Assembly (NCBI GenBank): GCA_028687935.1
Contig: JAQTZE010000005.1
Coordinates: 1-64,000, forward strand
Direction: 5' to 3'
DNA: 64,000 nucleotides
Source of the DNA: Sulfurimonas sp.
Lineage (GTDB): Bacteria > Campylobacterota > Campylobacteria > Campylobacterales > Sulfurimonadaceae
In this document: positions 46,464-55,412 of the stretch, piece after piece
How positions within the stretch are numbered: position 1 is the first letter of the stretch
Layout: every line of letters starts with the position of its first letter
The notes under the pieces: model-generated
What the model was told of the DNA's origin: nothing
The model's database searches: none
What the model saw: the letters and a program-made list of their open reading frames with translations, nothing else
Position numbers and translations under genes: made by a program

Positions 46464-47260
46464 TACTTATAAACGAGTCCTAGTTTAAGGTAAGTGTTAT
46501 TGGCAGTACTGTCTGGCTCATAAAATCCTGACTTTACATTAGAAGCTTCAATCTCTTGACGCTCATATACGCCTTCTATAAAGAAATCCATCGCAGAACT
46601 ATATTTATAGGTCACAGGCAAAGATACTTTCAATATATCTGCCGCTCCAAGGTCAAAATCAAGACCGTAATAACTCTCACTCATAGTTGGATTGAGCCCA
46701 TATTGATACTCCAAATCCAAAGCCAAACGCAGTTCTGGTGTAAGTTCAAACGCAGCCCCTACTTTTGGTCGAAGTGAAAACCACTCATAAAGCTCTATCT
46801 GAGAAGCGGAGAGCTTGCGTTCCCAATATCGATATCCAAGACCAAGACCGTAAGAGATCTCAAACCTATCACTTAAGACAGTATGATACATATAATCAAC
46901 ATCAAAATCTGCGATAACGTTTACTGTTGTACCTAAATATGAACCATATCCTGCGGTGCTTCCATGCAGTGAACCTTTATAATCCGTCTCACCAGCTACA
47001 TTGAGGAGATTGAAATTAATATACGAGTAACTATCTCGCGTTTCATGCAGCAAAAATCCTAAGCCCATCTCAAAACCGAGTATTTGACTTAGATTAGACT
47101 TTTCACTATCTACGATATCACCAGCCTCATTATATTCTCTATAATCCATCGCCATACCGACGAATGCAAAGGAACCGACTACCTTAGGCTCTGCATAAAC
47201 GCAGCTCAAAGAACCTAAAAGTGCACTTGTGAGAAAAACTTTTTTTAAACCATTTTGCAT
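46460..47260 (-). CDS. Outer membrane beta-barrel protein
   Basis: The start at 47260 gives a proper signal peptide (LKKVFLTSALLGSLSCVYA); a longer frame to 47308 only adds basic codons inside the DUF89 gene. The 266-residue protein is a barrel of alternating strands closing in LKLGLVYKY, with terminal Tyr as expected for outer-membrane insertion. It resembles small outer-membrane barrels and carries no enzymatic motif. It overlaps the DUF89 stop, and its own stop overlaps the convergent propeptide gene by 4 bp. Confidence 0.75.
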   Translation of the reverse strand: MQNGLKKVFLTSALLGSLSCVYAEPKVVGSFAFVGMAMDYREYNEAGDIVDSEKSNLSQILGFEMGLGFLLHETRDSYSYINFNLLNVAGETDYKGSLHGSTAGYGSYLGTTVNVIADFDVDYMYHTVLSDRFEISYGLGLGYRYWERKLSASQIELYEWFSLRPKVGAAFELTPELRLALDLEYQYGLNPTMSESYYGLDFDLGAADILKVSLPVTYKYSSAMDFFIEGVYERQEIEASNVKSGFYEPDSTANNTYLKLGLVYKY

Positions 47261-48102
47261 ACGATATCTCCTATATTTTTGCCAAGTGAGCCCGCGACAA
47301 CGGAACATTTGACCTTAAGTAAAAAACAGATATTTGTTTTGTGTGAAGGGGTGAGACATTCATAATTTCCCATCCCTTTTGAGATAACCAAATCTGCTGC
47401 ATCGAAAAGTTCCTGCGCGTGCATATTTGCCCGATTGTAGGTAAATCCTGGAGTATTTACACCACTATCTACAAGCTCACAAATACTCTCAAATCCAGCC
47501 TCTTTTGCCTCTTGCATCGTCACATCATTAATGATAGGTGTGCCGCGTACAAAGTAAGCATAGCTTGCGTTTGGATAGAGTTCTTGAAGTGTTTGCATAA
47601 AGATAAAATCAAAAATATGCTCCCCGACATTGTCACCTAAAAGTACAATACTCTTTGCGTTTTGCAGCTGCGCTTGAAGGAGTGCAAAATCATTATAGGC
47701 AAACGCAGTTCCAAAGATTTTACTCAGTTCTGCTTCAAGATCAAACTCCACTTGAGCTGCCAAATCTATCACATTACCAGCAACAGCTATCTTCGTGGCT
47801 GTGAGAAGTTTATTGTCACTTTGAGAGAGTTTTTCTTTGAGTAGCGGCACAAACGAGAGTGCTTTTGCAGTAGAGAGTTTTTTGACCTCATCGTAAAGAT
47901 CATGTTTTTTCGCGATACGTGCCATCACAGCATAGACATCTGAAGCGATTTCGGGAGGTGTGTGGGCAAAAGAGAAGCTTTTACTCATACTCTCTACACT
48001 CGAAGTAAGTTCTTCCTTGAGCGCTGCGTTTGCATGGATAGCATCTGCAACACGGACACTTTGGTTGATAATACAGCCTACGCAAGCTTCTTCTATTTTC
48101 AC
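47245..48102 (-). CDS. DUF89 / ARMT1-like metal-dependent phosphatase
   Basis: This 285-residue protein has the DUF89 signatures: VLLGDNVGEHIFDFIFMQ with the metal-binding Asp-Asn, and LVISKGMGNYECL near 235. Family members are damage-control phosphatases that hydrolyse harmful sugar or cofactor phosphates. The N-terminal Cys-x2-Cys (EEACVGCIINQ) is typical. The start is GTG at 48102 and shares its first base with the stop of the DUF3972 gene (TAGTG). Confidence 0.85.
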   Translation of the reverse strand: MKIEEACVGCIINQSVRVADAIHANAALKEELTSSVESMSKSFSFAHTPPEIASDVYAVMARIAKKHDLYDEVKKLSTAKALSFVPLLKEKLSQSDNKLLTATKIAVAGNVIDLAAQVEFDLEAELSKIFGTAFAYNDFALLQAQLQNAKSIVLLGDNVGEHIFDFIFMQTLQELYPNASYAYFVRGTPIINDVTMQEAKEAGFESICELVDSGVNTPGFTYNRANMHAQELFDAADLVISKGMGNYECLTPSHKTNICFLLKVKCSVVAGSLGKNIGDIVCKMV

Positions 48103-48572
48103 TAGTTTGTGTGCTCTTCTATAGCTTTATTCCACATGAGTTTATATTTTCTTCGCATAAATTCTACCTCTTGTTGTGAGAGTTTGAGCTGTTCTTGAAG
48201 GGTATGGATAGTTATTCTATCTTCATCATAAAGTTCTTGCAGTGAGCCGAGGGCTTCGCGTAAAAACTCATTTTCTACGCGAACAGCGGCAAGTGTCTCA
48301 TCTTTTGCATCAAGGACTTTTTCATGAAGATTGATGATAGTGCCTATCGTTTTTTCAACGAATTGCGGCTGCACCATCATCTCATGGGTATTGCGTGCGG
48401 AGAGTTCTCTGAGTTTCGCAGGAACAACATCAGAAGTCCCTTTTGATGGGTCTATCATCCTGATGCCATCTTCTACTTTGACAGTGAGTTTACCGCGTTC
48501 ACACAGATCATCTATAGCAGATATATCTAAACCCGTTAACTCACTATACTCATCATCACTCATCCATTTCAT
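48102..48572 (-). CDS. DUF3972-type helix-turn-helix/coiled-coil protein
   Basis: This 156-residue protein has a MerR-like N-terminal winged helix (DDEYSELTGLDISAIDDLCERGKL) followed by a long coiled coil from about residue 85 to the end. The combination matches the DUF3972 family, confined to Campylobacterota as far as I know. An AGGAGG site 5 bp upstream fixes the start. It lies between purE and the DUF89 gene. Its function is unknown; DNA binding is plausible. Confidence 0.75.
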   Translation of the reverse strand: MKWMSDDEYSELTGLDISAIDDLCERGKLTVKVEDGIRMIDPSKGTSDVVPAKLRELSARNTHEMMVQPQFVEKTIGTIINLHEKVLDAKDETLAAVRVENEFLREALGSLQELYDEDRITIHTLQEQLKLSQQEVEFMRRKYKLMWNKAIEEHTN

Positions 48573-48595
48573 GCATACCTCCTGGGGTAGGAAAC

Positions 48596-49096
48596 TTACA
48601 GGTTTATGATCGTCTCAATCTCTAAAGAATCGATCTCCACTTTTTTCGCTTTTGCAATACGGTCTTCTTTGAGTTTTACAGCTAACTCTTCATTATCAAG
48701 AGCCAAAATCTGCATAGCCAAATAGGCCGAATTGATTGCGCCTGCTTTTCCTATTGCTACTGTAGCAACTGGCATTCCAGCCGGCATTTGTACAGTAGAT
48801 AAAAGTGCATCGATACCACTTAAAGCAGAAGCAGACATAGGCACACCGATGATAGGTTTGACAGTTTTAGAAGACAAAACACCCGCTAAGTGTGCAGCCA
48901 TACCAGCTGCAGCGATAAATACCTGTGCACCTTTTTTCTCAGCCGCAGTAATATAATCTTTTGTGCGCTCTGGTGAACGGTGTGCAGAAGATATAACAAG
49001 TTCGTAGTTTACGCCAAATGCTTCTAGTGTGTCTGAACAAGACTTCATAACCTCAAAATCGCTTTTACTTCCGATTATTATCGATACAAACTTCAT
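48596..49096 (-). CDS. purE: N5-CAIR mutase PurE
   Basis: This 166-residue enzyme of purine biosynthesis moves the carboxyl group of N5-CAIR to C4. It has IIGSKSDFEVMKSC, the SAHRSPERTKDYI active-site segment, AAGMAAHLAGVLSSKT and the GVPMSASALSGIDALLSTVQMPAG region of class I PurE. No purK is adjacent. It heads the minus-strand set purE-DUF3972-DUF89-barrel. Confidence 0.97.
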   Translation of the reverse strand: MKFVSIIIGSKSDFEVMKSCSDTLEAFGVNYELVISSAHRSPERTKDYITAAEKKGAQVFIAAAGMAAHLAGVLSSKTVKPIIGVPMSASALSGIDALLSTVQMPAGMPVATVAIGKAGAINSAYLAMQILALDNEELAVKLKEDRIAKAKKVEIDSLEIETIINL

Positions 49097-49150
49097 ATAC
49101 TTCTTCCTTTTTTTTGATTTGCGAATTATACATTTTATTTTGTTTAATTT

Positions 49151-50449
49151 TTAAAGCTTGGCTTTAGGATACGTGTCCATATCAGGATGTGCTGGAATCC
49201 TAAAGAACGTATATGATGGAAACTTTGTCGGGAGGGTAATGAGATTGACATTCCCGCTGTGTACCTCATCCCATGTTTTTCCATTGATAGCTTTGAGCTG
49301 CTTAAACTTCATAAACATCTTGCCATCTCTCTCGTATGTCGCACCAAATTCGTTATCAACGAACTCTATTTTACTCTCAAGCGGAGCGACGATTTCCATC
49401 TCATCGCCTGGCAATGTTTTATACTTACATAAAAAGTGTGTACCCTCTTCGTTGACTACACCGCTCACTTGGTGCGTTCCGAGTTGCATCGTAAAGTCCA
49501 GACTTTGTGTATCGTGTTTTTCAAAAGGACGAGAGATCAGGTAAGCATCTGTATAGCCACGATTTTGCAGAGATTGAAGCTCATACTGGTACTTGTCACT
49601 ATCAAGTGTTCCTGCATAATAATCATCTATCGCCATTCTATAGGCTTTGGCAGTTGTTGCAGCATAATAAGCAGTTTTTGTACGCCCTTCTACTTTTATA
49701 GAATCTACCGCACCACTATCAAGAATTTCTCCAATATGTGAAGCAAGATTGAGATCTTTTGAGTTCATAATGTAGGTACCAATGCCCTCATCTTCTTCAA
49801 GTTTGAAAAGTGTTCCCGTTTCAGGATTTGCAGCATACATCACATAAGGAAAACGACAATCATTTGCACATGAGCCACGATTTGGCACACGTCCGCTTTG
49901 GAGTGTGGAGATAAGACAACGTCCGCTATAGGCAAAACACATCGAACCGTGTACAAATACTTCAAGTTCTAAATCTGGTAACTCTTTTTTGATCTCTTTG
50001 AGATCTTTGAGTGATATCTCACGCGCTGTGATAATACGTGTAGCGCCCATCTCGTAATAGACCTGCGCATCAAGAACATTCATGACATTTGCCTGCGTTG
50101 AGAGGTGTAGAGGCATATTAGGTGCAAGTTCATGACAAAGTTTTAATACACCAGGTGTTGCTACTATAAAGGCATCTGGCTTTAGCTCCGCCATTGCAAC
50201 GATATGTTTTTTGAGAAGTCCTAGCTGTGAGTTAAAAGGAAACCCGTTTATTGTTGCATAGACTTTTTTACCGCGTTCGTGTGCATACGCGATACCTTCA
50301 GCAAACTCTTCCATACTAAACTCTTTTCCTGAACGGATACGAAGAGAGAAGTGGCTTACCCCGCCATATACAGCGTCAGCACCAAAATCAAGTGCTATTT
50401 TTAATTTTTCTAAAGTTCCAGCAGGAGAGAGGAGTTCTACTTTTTGCAT
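49151..50449 (-). CDS. U32 family peptidase / RNA-hydroxylation protein
   Basis: This 432-residue protein belongs to the U32 family. It has VELLSPAGTLEKLKIALDFGADAVY at the start, the FVHGSMCFAYSGRCLIS and RGSCANDCRFPY cysteine-rich region, and SIKVEGRTKTAYYA. Several U32 proteins (TrhP, RlhA, UbiU types) install tRNA, rRNA or quinone hydroxyl groups and bind an iron-sulfur cluster through these cysteines, so protease activity is doubtful. In H. pylori the homologue (HP0169) also neighbours the CheZ-like gene. Confidence 0.9.
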   Translation of the reverse strand: MQKVELLSPAGTLEKLKIALDFGADAVYGGVSHFSLRIRSGKEFSMEEFAEGIAYAHERGKKVYATINGFPFNSQLGLLKKHIVAMAELKPDAFIVATPGVLKLCHELAPNMPLHLSTQANVMNVLDAQVYYEMGATRIITAREISLKDLKEIKKELPDLELEVFVHGSMCFAYSGRCLISTLQSGRVPNRGSCANDCRFPYVMYAANPETGTLFKLEEDEGIGTYIMNSKDLNLASHIGEILDSGAVDSIKVEGRTKTAYYAATTAKAYRMAIDDYYAGTLDSDKYQYELQSLQNRGYTDAYLISRPFEKHDTQSLDFTMQLGTHQVSGVVNEEGTHFLCKYKTLPGDEMEIVAPLESKIEFVDNEFGATYERDGKMFMKFKQLKAINGKTWDEVHSGNVNLITLPTKFPSYTFFRIPAHPDMDTYPKAKL

Positions 50450-50542
50450 ATGTTCTCATTTGATCGCCCAAAGAGATTTTGGGCTATATATTTTTAAGGG
50501 ATTTTATCGAAGAAGAGGTACGAAGATGATTAAAAATTTAAA

Positions 50543-51223
50543 CTACTGTCCAAACTGTGCTAAGAGTGCTTCAATATCATCAGTGGAAGCAAGATCACTC
50601 CTTGTATCTCCTGAAATATGTTTCGCAGAAGAGACTCTTTTTGCATCATCCACTTTTCCTTCAAAAAGTGTATTCATATATTTTGAAAGTGCACGCATCA
50701 CATTGATAACACGCTCTATTTTTTGACGATGGATATCTTGGTACTGCATGATATCCATAACACTCATGATAGATTCTCCACTTGTTTGCAGTGTTTCCAA
50801 ACCATCTTTTGCATCTTGCAAAGCTTTTTCATTTTTTTCTAGCTGCGTTTTAAAAGCCTGAACATCAGGGAATTTTGCACTGAGTGTTTCAAATAGTGCG
50901 ATATTAGATTCAAGAACATCAATCACTCTATTTGCATGCTCTTCTTTCTCCATAAGTTCATTACTTATGGTGTCGATGATGTCAAAAATCTGCGTCGCTT
51001 TCTCTTCGCTCTCTTTTGTTACATCATCAAGTTGATGCACCATCTTATTTTCATCCGTTGGAAGAGGAGGATTATTGTCGCTATCTTTCTCATTTTTCAC
51101 GAGATCTTCTTCCACTTCTTCATCAAAAGAGCTCTCTAGATCTTCGTGACTCGATTCATCCTCTGCCATATCCATATCATCGATATCTCCGCTCATGAGA
51201 GCATCTAATTCTTCTTGAGTCAT
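50543..51223 (-). CDS. cheZ: CheZ-like CheY-P phosphatase
   Basis: This 226-residue cytoplasmic protein dephosphorylates CheY. It has an acidic N-terminal extension (about 1-60), a long helical bundle, the catalytic-helix motif SVMDIMQYQDIHRQKIERV near residue 155 (Asp and Gln positions of CheZ kept), and a C-terminal DIEALLAQFGQ resembling the CheY-binding tail of CheZ. The extreme N-terminus, MTQEELDALM, resembles the CheY-binding start of FliM. Its homologue HP0170 complexes with ChePep in H. pylori, and a ChePep gene lies at 20.9-22.6 kb. Confidence 0.88.
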   Translation of the reverse strand: MTQEELDALMSGDIDDMDMAEDESSHEDLESSFDEEVEEDLVKNEKDSDNNPPLPTDENKMVHQLDDVTKESEEKATQIFDIIDTISNELMEKEEHANRVIDVLESNIALFETLSAKFPDVQAFKTQLEKNEKALQDAKDGLETLQTSGESIMSVMDIMQYQDIHRQKIERVINVMRALSKYMNTLFEGKVDDAKRVSSAKHISGDTRSDLASTDDIEALLAQFGQ

Positions 51224-51268
51224 ACAAAAATCTCCATCTATCCATTAGTCAAATTTATTAATTGTCAC

Positions 51269-51274
51269 TATAAT
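51269..51274 (+). promoter_or_regulatory. -10 element for the PHP gene
   Basis: TATAAT lies 28 bp before the ATG at 51303, in the divergent gap next to cheZ. A GAGAG ribosome-like site follows. Confidence 0.5.
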
Positions 51275-51302
51275 ATCATAAATTAAACAAACGAGAGAAA
51301 AA

Positions 51303-52082
51303 ATGAAAGTCGATTTACATAACCACACAACTCGATGCAATCATGCTGTTGGAGAGATGGAAGAGTATGTAAAAAAAGCCATAGCTTCAGGTACAAAAAA
51401 GTTCGGTTTTTCTGATCATGCGCCCATGGATTTTGATCCAAAATACCGAATGGGTTTTGAAGAGATGCGTGAGTATGAGCACGATGTTTTAGCACTCAAA
51501 GAAAAGTATAAAAGCCAAATCGAAATACTTTTAGGATATGAAGTAGATTATCTTAAAGGACATATAGACCAAAGAGTTCTTGATGTGGATGTAGATTATC
51601 TTATTGGTTCTGTTCATTTCATCGGGGATTGGGGTTTTGACAATCCTGAGTTTATAGGAAAATATGAGCATGAAGATATCGATATAATCTGGCAAAAATA
51701 TTTTGATGCGATCCAAGAGATGGCACAAAGCAAACTTTTTGATATTGTGGGCCATTTTGATCTTATAAAAGTTTTCAAGTTTATGCCAAACAAAGATATA
51801 AAACTCATCGCGGCAAATGCGCTTTTGGCTATCAAAGAAGCTGATATGGTCTTGGAGATAAACGCAGCCGGTTTTAGAAAACCTGTAGCAGAAGCCTATC
51901 CTTCTATTTCTCTACTCAAAGAAGCATTTAAGATGGGAATACCTATCACTTTTGGTTCTGATGCTCATGCACCAGAACAAGTGAGTATGTTTGCAAAAGA
52001 GATAGTTCAAATCGCCAGAGATGTTGGCTACAAAGAGTGCGCGGTATTTAAAAACAGAAAACGCGAGCTCCTTGCGTTTTAA
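51303..52082 (+). CDS. PHP-domain histidinol-phosphatase-like protein
   Basis: This 259-residue protein has the PHP metal site: DLHNHTTRCNHA at the start, FSDHAPMDF near 37, GYEVDYL, and FGSDAHAPEQ near 222. It is most like HisK-type histidinol phosphatases (HisJ family), which complete histidine synthesis, but other phosphoesters are possible. It is monocistronic with its own promoter. Its stop overlaps the globin gene end by 4 bp inside an inverted motif pair. Confidence 0.85.
   Translation: MKVDLHNHTTRCNHAVGEMEEYVKKAIASGTKKFGFSDHAPMDFDPKYRMGFEEMREYEHDVLALKEKYKSQIEILLGYEVDYLKGHIDQRVLDVDVDYLIGSVHFIGDWGFDNPEFIGKYEHEDIDIIWQKYFDAIQEMAQSKLFDIVGHFDLIKVFKFMPNKDIKLIAANALLAIKEADMVLEINAAGFRKPVAEAYPSISLLKEAFKMGIPITFGSDAHAPEQVSMFAKEIVQIARDVGYKECAVFKNRKRELLAF
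52058..52080. terminator. Inverted-repeat terminator PHP / globin
   Basis: AAAACGC and GCGTTTT form a 7-bp stem with a 9-nt loop across the overlapping 3' ends of two convergent genes. One arm is a full TGCGTTT motif copy; the other is a one-base variant. Confidence 0.55.
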
Positions 52083-52522
52083 CTCTCTGTATTGACAAGC
52101 CACATAGAGAAGATATCAAGATAATTCCAAAAAGATTCTATATATTCTGGTGTTATTCCCTCCTCTACTAAAGCCTCTAAAAGCGGTATATAAAGAGAGA
52201 GCCAACTTACTCTGCCATGATCGTCGATGCGAAAAGGTGCATGTCGACCTACCATCTGATGCGCTCCACGACTTTGTGTAAAGTAATCAGGTCCACCTGA
52301 AATTTCAACTAAAAAATCAAAAGCATGTTTTTTTGCCTCTGCAAAATCTTCTTCATCATTTATAGGAAATAAAAACGCAATATCGCTGACTTCGATAGCT
52401 TCATAGTGATCATAAACTAATTTTTTAAATCGCTCTTCACCGACTTCATAAAAAAAACCAGGGTGCGGTTTTGCGACAGGGGGTCTTACACCAATCTTGC
52501 CCTCGGTAATAGTTAGCTTCAT
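52079..52522 (-). CDS. Group II truncated haemoglobin-like globin
   Basis: This 147-residue protein is globin-like: a FYEVGEERFKKLVYDHYEAI start, then GGPDYF and GRHAPFRIDDH with the proximal His94 in the RHAPFRI sequence seen in group II truncated globins (TrHbO), and Trp107 at the conserved G8 position. About 20 extra N-terminal residues precede the fold. Such globins bind O2 or NO and protect respiration. A palindrome lies about 45 bp upstream. Confidence 0.8.
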   Translation of the reverse strand: MKLTITEGKIGVRPPVAKPHPGFFYEVGEERFKKLVYDHYEAIEVSDIAFLFPINDEEDFAEAKKHAFDFLVEISGGPDYFTQSRGAHQMVGRHAPFRIDDHGRVSWLSLYIPLLEALVEEGITPEYIESFWNYLDIFSMWLVNTES

Positions 52523-52565
52523 CTCTACTCCTTTTTTTGTGTGAAGGATTCTATAAAAAAATGTG

Positions 52566-52579
52566 TTAGTTCTAACTAA
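52566..52579 (-). promoter_or_regulatory. Palindromic operator candidate upstream of the globin
   Basis: TTAGTT-CT-AACTAA is a perfect 6-2-6 palindrome, 44-57 bp upstream of the globin start, where a Crp/Fnr-type activator would sit. It resembles in layout, not exact sequence, the NssR site of Campylobacter jejuni globin genes (TTAAC-N4-GTTAA). Confidence 0.45.
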
Positions 52580-52677
52580 AATGAAGTAATAATGACATTT
52601 ATGTTGACTCTCTGACGCTTATCTGAGTTTTTTTCCTACCCCCTGACTACTAAAGATGTATTTAAAGGTTACATTTG

Positions 52678-52683
52678 TATAAT
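52678..52683 (+). promoter_or_regulatory. -10 element for trxA
   Basis: TATAAT, directly preceded by TG, lies 34 bp before the trxA ATG, which has an AAAGGA ribosome site. This looks like a strong housekeeping promoter for the thioredoxin operon. Confidence 0.65.
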
Positions 52684-52717
52684 GTTCCATAATTTAAATT
52701 CACAAAGGAAATAACAC

Positions 52718-53038
52718 ATGGGAAAATATATAGAATTAACAGGTGCAGATTTTGAAGCAACACTTTCAGAAGGTGTATCTCTAGTAGACTTTTGGGCACC
52801 ATGGTGTGGGCCTTGTCGTATGATCGCTCCTATCATTGAGGAGTTAGCTGCTGATTTTGATGGAAAAGCTAAAATCTGTAAAGTAAACACAGATGAAGAG
52901 CAAGATATTGCTGTAAAATTCGGTATCCGTTCTATCCCTACTATCATGTTCTTCAAAAATGGAGAGATGGTTGACCAAATCGTTGGAGCACAATCTAAAC
53001 AAGCTCTCGCTGATAAAATCAACGCTCTTTTAGCGTAA
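52718..53038 (+). CDS. trxA: Thioredoxin
   Basis: This 106-residue cytoplasmic thioredoxin has the active site WCGPC at residues 29-33 and the usual TDEEQDIAVKFGIRSIPTIMFF with cis-Pro. It donates electrons to peroxiredoxins such as Bcp, to ribonucleotide reductase and others. It is the first gene of an operon with a degenerate thioredoxin-like protein and trxB. Confidence 0.97.
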   Translation: MGKYIELTGADFEATLSEGVSLVDFWAPWCGPCRMIAPIIEELAADFDGKAKICKVNTDEEQDIAVKFGIRSIPTIMFFKNGEMVDQIVGAQSKQALADKINALLA

Positions 53039-53054
53039 TTTTTAGGTTCCTATA

Positions 53055-53543
53055 GTGGCTGGAAGAGGAGGTAAAAGCCTCTTCTCTCTTTCCACCCTTC
53101 TCGCATCTTTCTTTGGCGCGGCAATGATAGCCGGTGCTTTTGCATACTTCAACTACAAATTTTCAGAGTATAAATTTATTGATTTTAAAGAGTGGACTTT
53201 TTACGAAAAAAGTGATGTTTTTGTTCCCAAAAATGAAAAGTATGTCATCGTTTTTTACTCCTCTAAAGAGAGTGGCACTATGGAACAACTTGCAAATATT
53301 GAACTTCCTTTCCCAGTTTTAGCAATTGATTACTACAATGAAATACGTGAAAACTCCAAAAATACAGTCTTTCTAAGATCAGGCACTAAAAACTCTCTTA
53401 GCTTCATCCAGCGCTTTAATATCTATGAATCCCCCTCTATTTTTTTTATCAAAAAATCAAAAGACTCTCTTTATAAACAAGATAGTATGATACACAAACT
53501 CGATAATTTGGAAGAGTTATCATCCAAAATTAACAACTTGTAA
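53055..53543 (+). CDS. Membrane-anchored thioredoxin-like protein without CXXC
   Basis: The start is GTG at 53055, 16 bp after trxA, with weak ribosome signals. The 162-residue product has one N-terminal membrane helix (about 10-32) and a domain with thioredoxin-fold order ([11 protein letters not shown], then PVLAIDYY, then [16 protein letters not shown] with the cis-Pro-like SPS). It contains no cysteines, so it cannot do thiol exchange. Position between trxA and trxB suggests an accessory or anchoring role, which is inference. Confidence 0.7.
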   Translation: MAGRGGKSLFSLSTLLASFFGAAMIAGAFAYFNYKFSEYKFIDFKEWTFYEKSDVFVPKNEKYVIVFYSSKESGTMEQLANIELPFPVLAIDYYNEIRENSKNTVFLRSGTKNSLSFIQRFNIYESPSIFFIKKSKDSLYKQDSMIHKLDNLEELSSKINNL

Positions 53544-53557
53544 AAGGATTATTTAGA

Positions 53558-54499
53558 ATGTTAGATTGCGCTATTATTGGCGGTGGACCAGCTGGTCTTA
53601 CTGCAGGACTTTATACGACTCGCGGTGGTTTAGAAAACGTAACTATGTACGAAAAAGGGATGCCAGGTGGGCAGATAACACAAAGTTCTGAGATAGAAAA
53701 CTATCCTGGTGTTACTGGTGAGATTTCAGGCATGGATCTGATGATCCCATGGCCTGAGCAGTGTCAAAAATTTGGCCTTAAACATGCAATGGTCGAGGTG
53801 ACACGTGTTACTAAAGAGGGAGATGTATTTAAAATACACACTAATGACGGGAAAGTTGATGAAGCACGTAGCGTTATCATCGGCACAGGTTCTCGTCCTC
53901 GCCGTGCTGGGTTTGCTGGCGAAGATGAGTTCTTTGGACGTGGTGTAAGTACTTGTGCTACTTGTGATGGTTTCTTCTACAAAAACAAAGAAGTAGCAGT
54001 CGTAGGTGGTGGGGACACGGCCCTTGAAGAGGCGCTGTATCTTGCAAAAATCTGTGCAAAAGTTTATCTTATTCACAGACGCGATACATTCCGTTCTGCT
54101 CCAAACACAGTTGAGAGAGTCAAACGCACTGCAAACATCGAACTTGTTCTCAACTCAGTTCCAGATGAAGTTTACGGTGACAAAATGGGTGTCAATGGTC
54201 TTAAAGTAAAAAACAAAGATGGTGCGATCCGTGATATCGTAGTCCCAGGCGTATTTACTTTTGTAGGTAATGATGTCAATAACCAAACACTGATCCAAGA
54301 AGACGGCTCATTTTTATGTGATATGAACTCTGCGGGTGAAGTTATCGTAGATATTAGTATGAAGACCTCAGTTCCAGGACTTTTTGCAACAGGAGATATG
54401 CGTATCGCCGCTCCAAAGCAAGTTGTCAGTGCTGCAGGTGATGGTGCAGTAGCTGCACTTCAGGCTATCTCCTATGTAGATGAGCTTTTAAACCACTAA
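53558..54499 (+). CDS. trxB: Thioredoxin reductase
   Basis: This 313-residue NADPH-dependent flavoprotein has the FAD motif [14 protein letters not shown], the redox site CATCDG near residue 131, the NADPH motif [16 protein letters not shown] and the closing FATGDMR. It completes the trxA operon and ends at a strong hairpin. Confidence 0.96.
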   Translation: MLDCAIIGGGPAGLTAGLYTTRGGLENVTMYEKGMPGGQITQSSEIENYPGVTGEISGMDLMIPWPEQCQKFGLKHAMVEVTRVTKEGDVFKIHTNDGKVDEARSVIIGTGSRPRRAGFAGEDEFFGRGVSTCATCDGFFYKNKEVAVVGGGDTALEEALYLAKICAKVYLIHRRDTFRSAPNTVERVKRTANIELVLNSVPDEVYGDKMGVNGLKVKNKDGAIRDIVVPGVFTFVGNDVNNQTLIQEDGSFLCDMNSAGEVIVDISMKTSVPGLFATGDMRIAAPKQVVSAAGDGAVAALQAISYVDELLNH

Positions 54500-54512
54500 T
54501 TTTTATAACTGC

Positions 54513-54535
54513 GTTTCAAGGTTTTTCCTTGAAAC
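54513..54535 (+). terminator. trx operon terminator
   Basis: A 9-bp perfect stem (GTTTCAAGG / CCTTGAAAC) with a TTTTT loop lies 14 bp after trxB. The dispersed TGCGTTT motif overlaps its left base (54510-54516). No T-run follows. Confidence 0.7.
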
Positions 54536-54644
54536 ATCCTCCACAAAAAACCTCTAACACTTAATCAAAACGCAACGAAATATTTGTTATCATTGAACTT
54601 CACATTAAAAGAATAATTATATAAATCAATATGAGGAAATACAG

Positions 54645-55412
54645 ATGATAAAAGTTGGCGTTTTTGGGGCAAGCGGGCGTGTTGGAAAGTTACTTTTAGA
54701 AGATCTCAAAGCAACTCCAAATATGAGCGTGAGTGTGGTATATGTAAGAAATGAGCTTGACTTTTCTATAGATCCTTCTATCCTTGTCACAGCGGATATG
54801 AAATCTTTTTTGAGCGCGTGTGATGTGGTCATCGACTTTTCGCTTCCTGAAGCGTGCGAAACTCTACTTGAGCAAGCTATCAAAACGCCAAAACCTTTGG
54901 TTGTAGGCACAACAGGGCTCAACACCCATCAACTTAATCTTTTAAAAGATGCAAGCGCACTTATGCCTATATTGTATGCAACAAACATGTCTTTGGGCGT
55001 TGCTCTGCTTAACAAGCTTGTATACCAAGCATCAGCAGCTTTGGAAGATTTTGATATTGAGATCGTCGAGATGCATCACAAACACAAAAAAGATGCTCCA
55101 AGCGGTACAGCTTTAACCCTTAGCGAGTCTGCTGCACGCGGTCGTGGTCTTGATATAGACAAAGTCCGCGTCAGTGGTCGTGATGGGAATATTGGAGCAA
55201 GAAGTAAAGACGAGATTGCAGTTATGGCACTTCGCGGTGGAGATATCGTTGGTCGTCACACTGTAGGTTTTTACAATGATGGAGAATTTATAGAGCTCAG
55301 TCATACAGCCACTTCGAGAAACACTTTCTCTAAGGGTGCTATTCGTGCTGGGAAATGGCTTTTTGAACAAGAGGCAGGACTTTATTCTATCGCAGATTGC
55401 TTAGAGCTTTAG
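54645..55412 (+). CDS. dapB: 4-Hydroxy-tetrahydrodipicolinate reductase
   Basis: This 255-residue enzyme of lysine/meso-diaminopimelate synthesis has the nucleotide motif [14 protein letters not shown], the VVGTTGLN segment and the family signature [16 protein letters not shown] with its catalytic His and Lys. A GAGGAAAT ribosome site precedes the ATG. It is convergent with pflA with a 4-bp overlap. Confidence 0.97.
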   Translation: MIKVGVFGASGRVGKLLLEDLKATPNMSVSVVYVRNELDFSIDPSILVTADMKSFLSACDVVIDFSLPEACETLLEQAIKTPKPLVVGTTGLNTHQLNLLKDASALMPILYATNMSLGVALLNKLVYQASAALEDFDIEIVEMHHKHKKDAPSGTALTLSESAARGRGLDIDKVRVSGRDGNIGARSKDEIAVMALRGGDIVGRHTVGFYNDGEFIELSHTATSRNTFSKGAIRAGKWLFEQEAGLYSIADCLEL

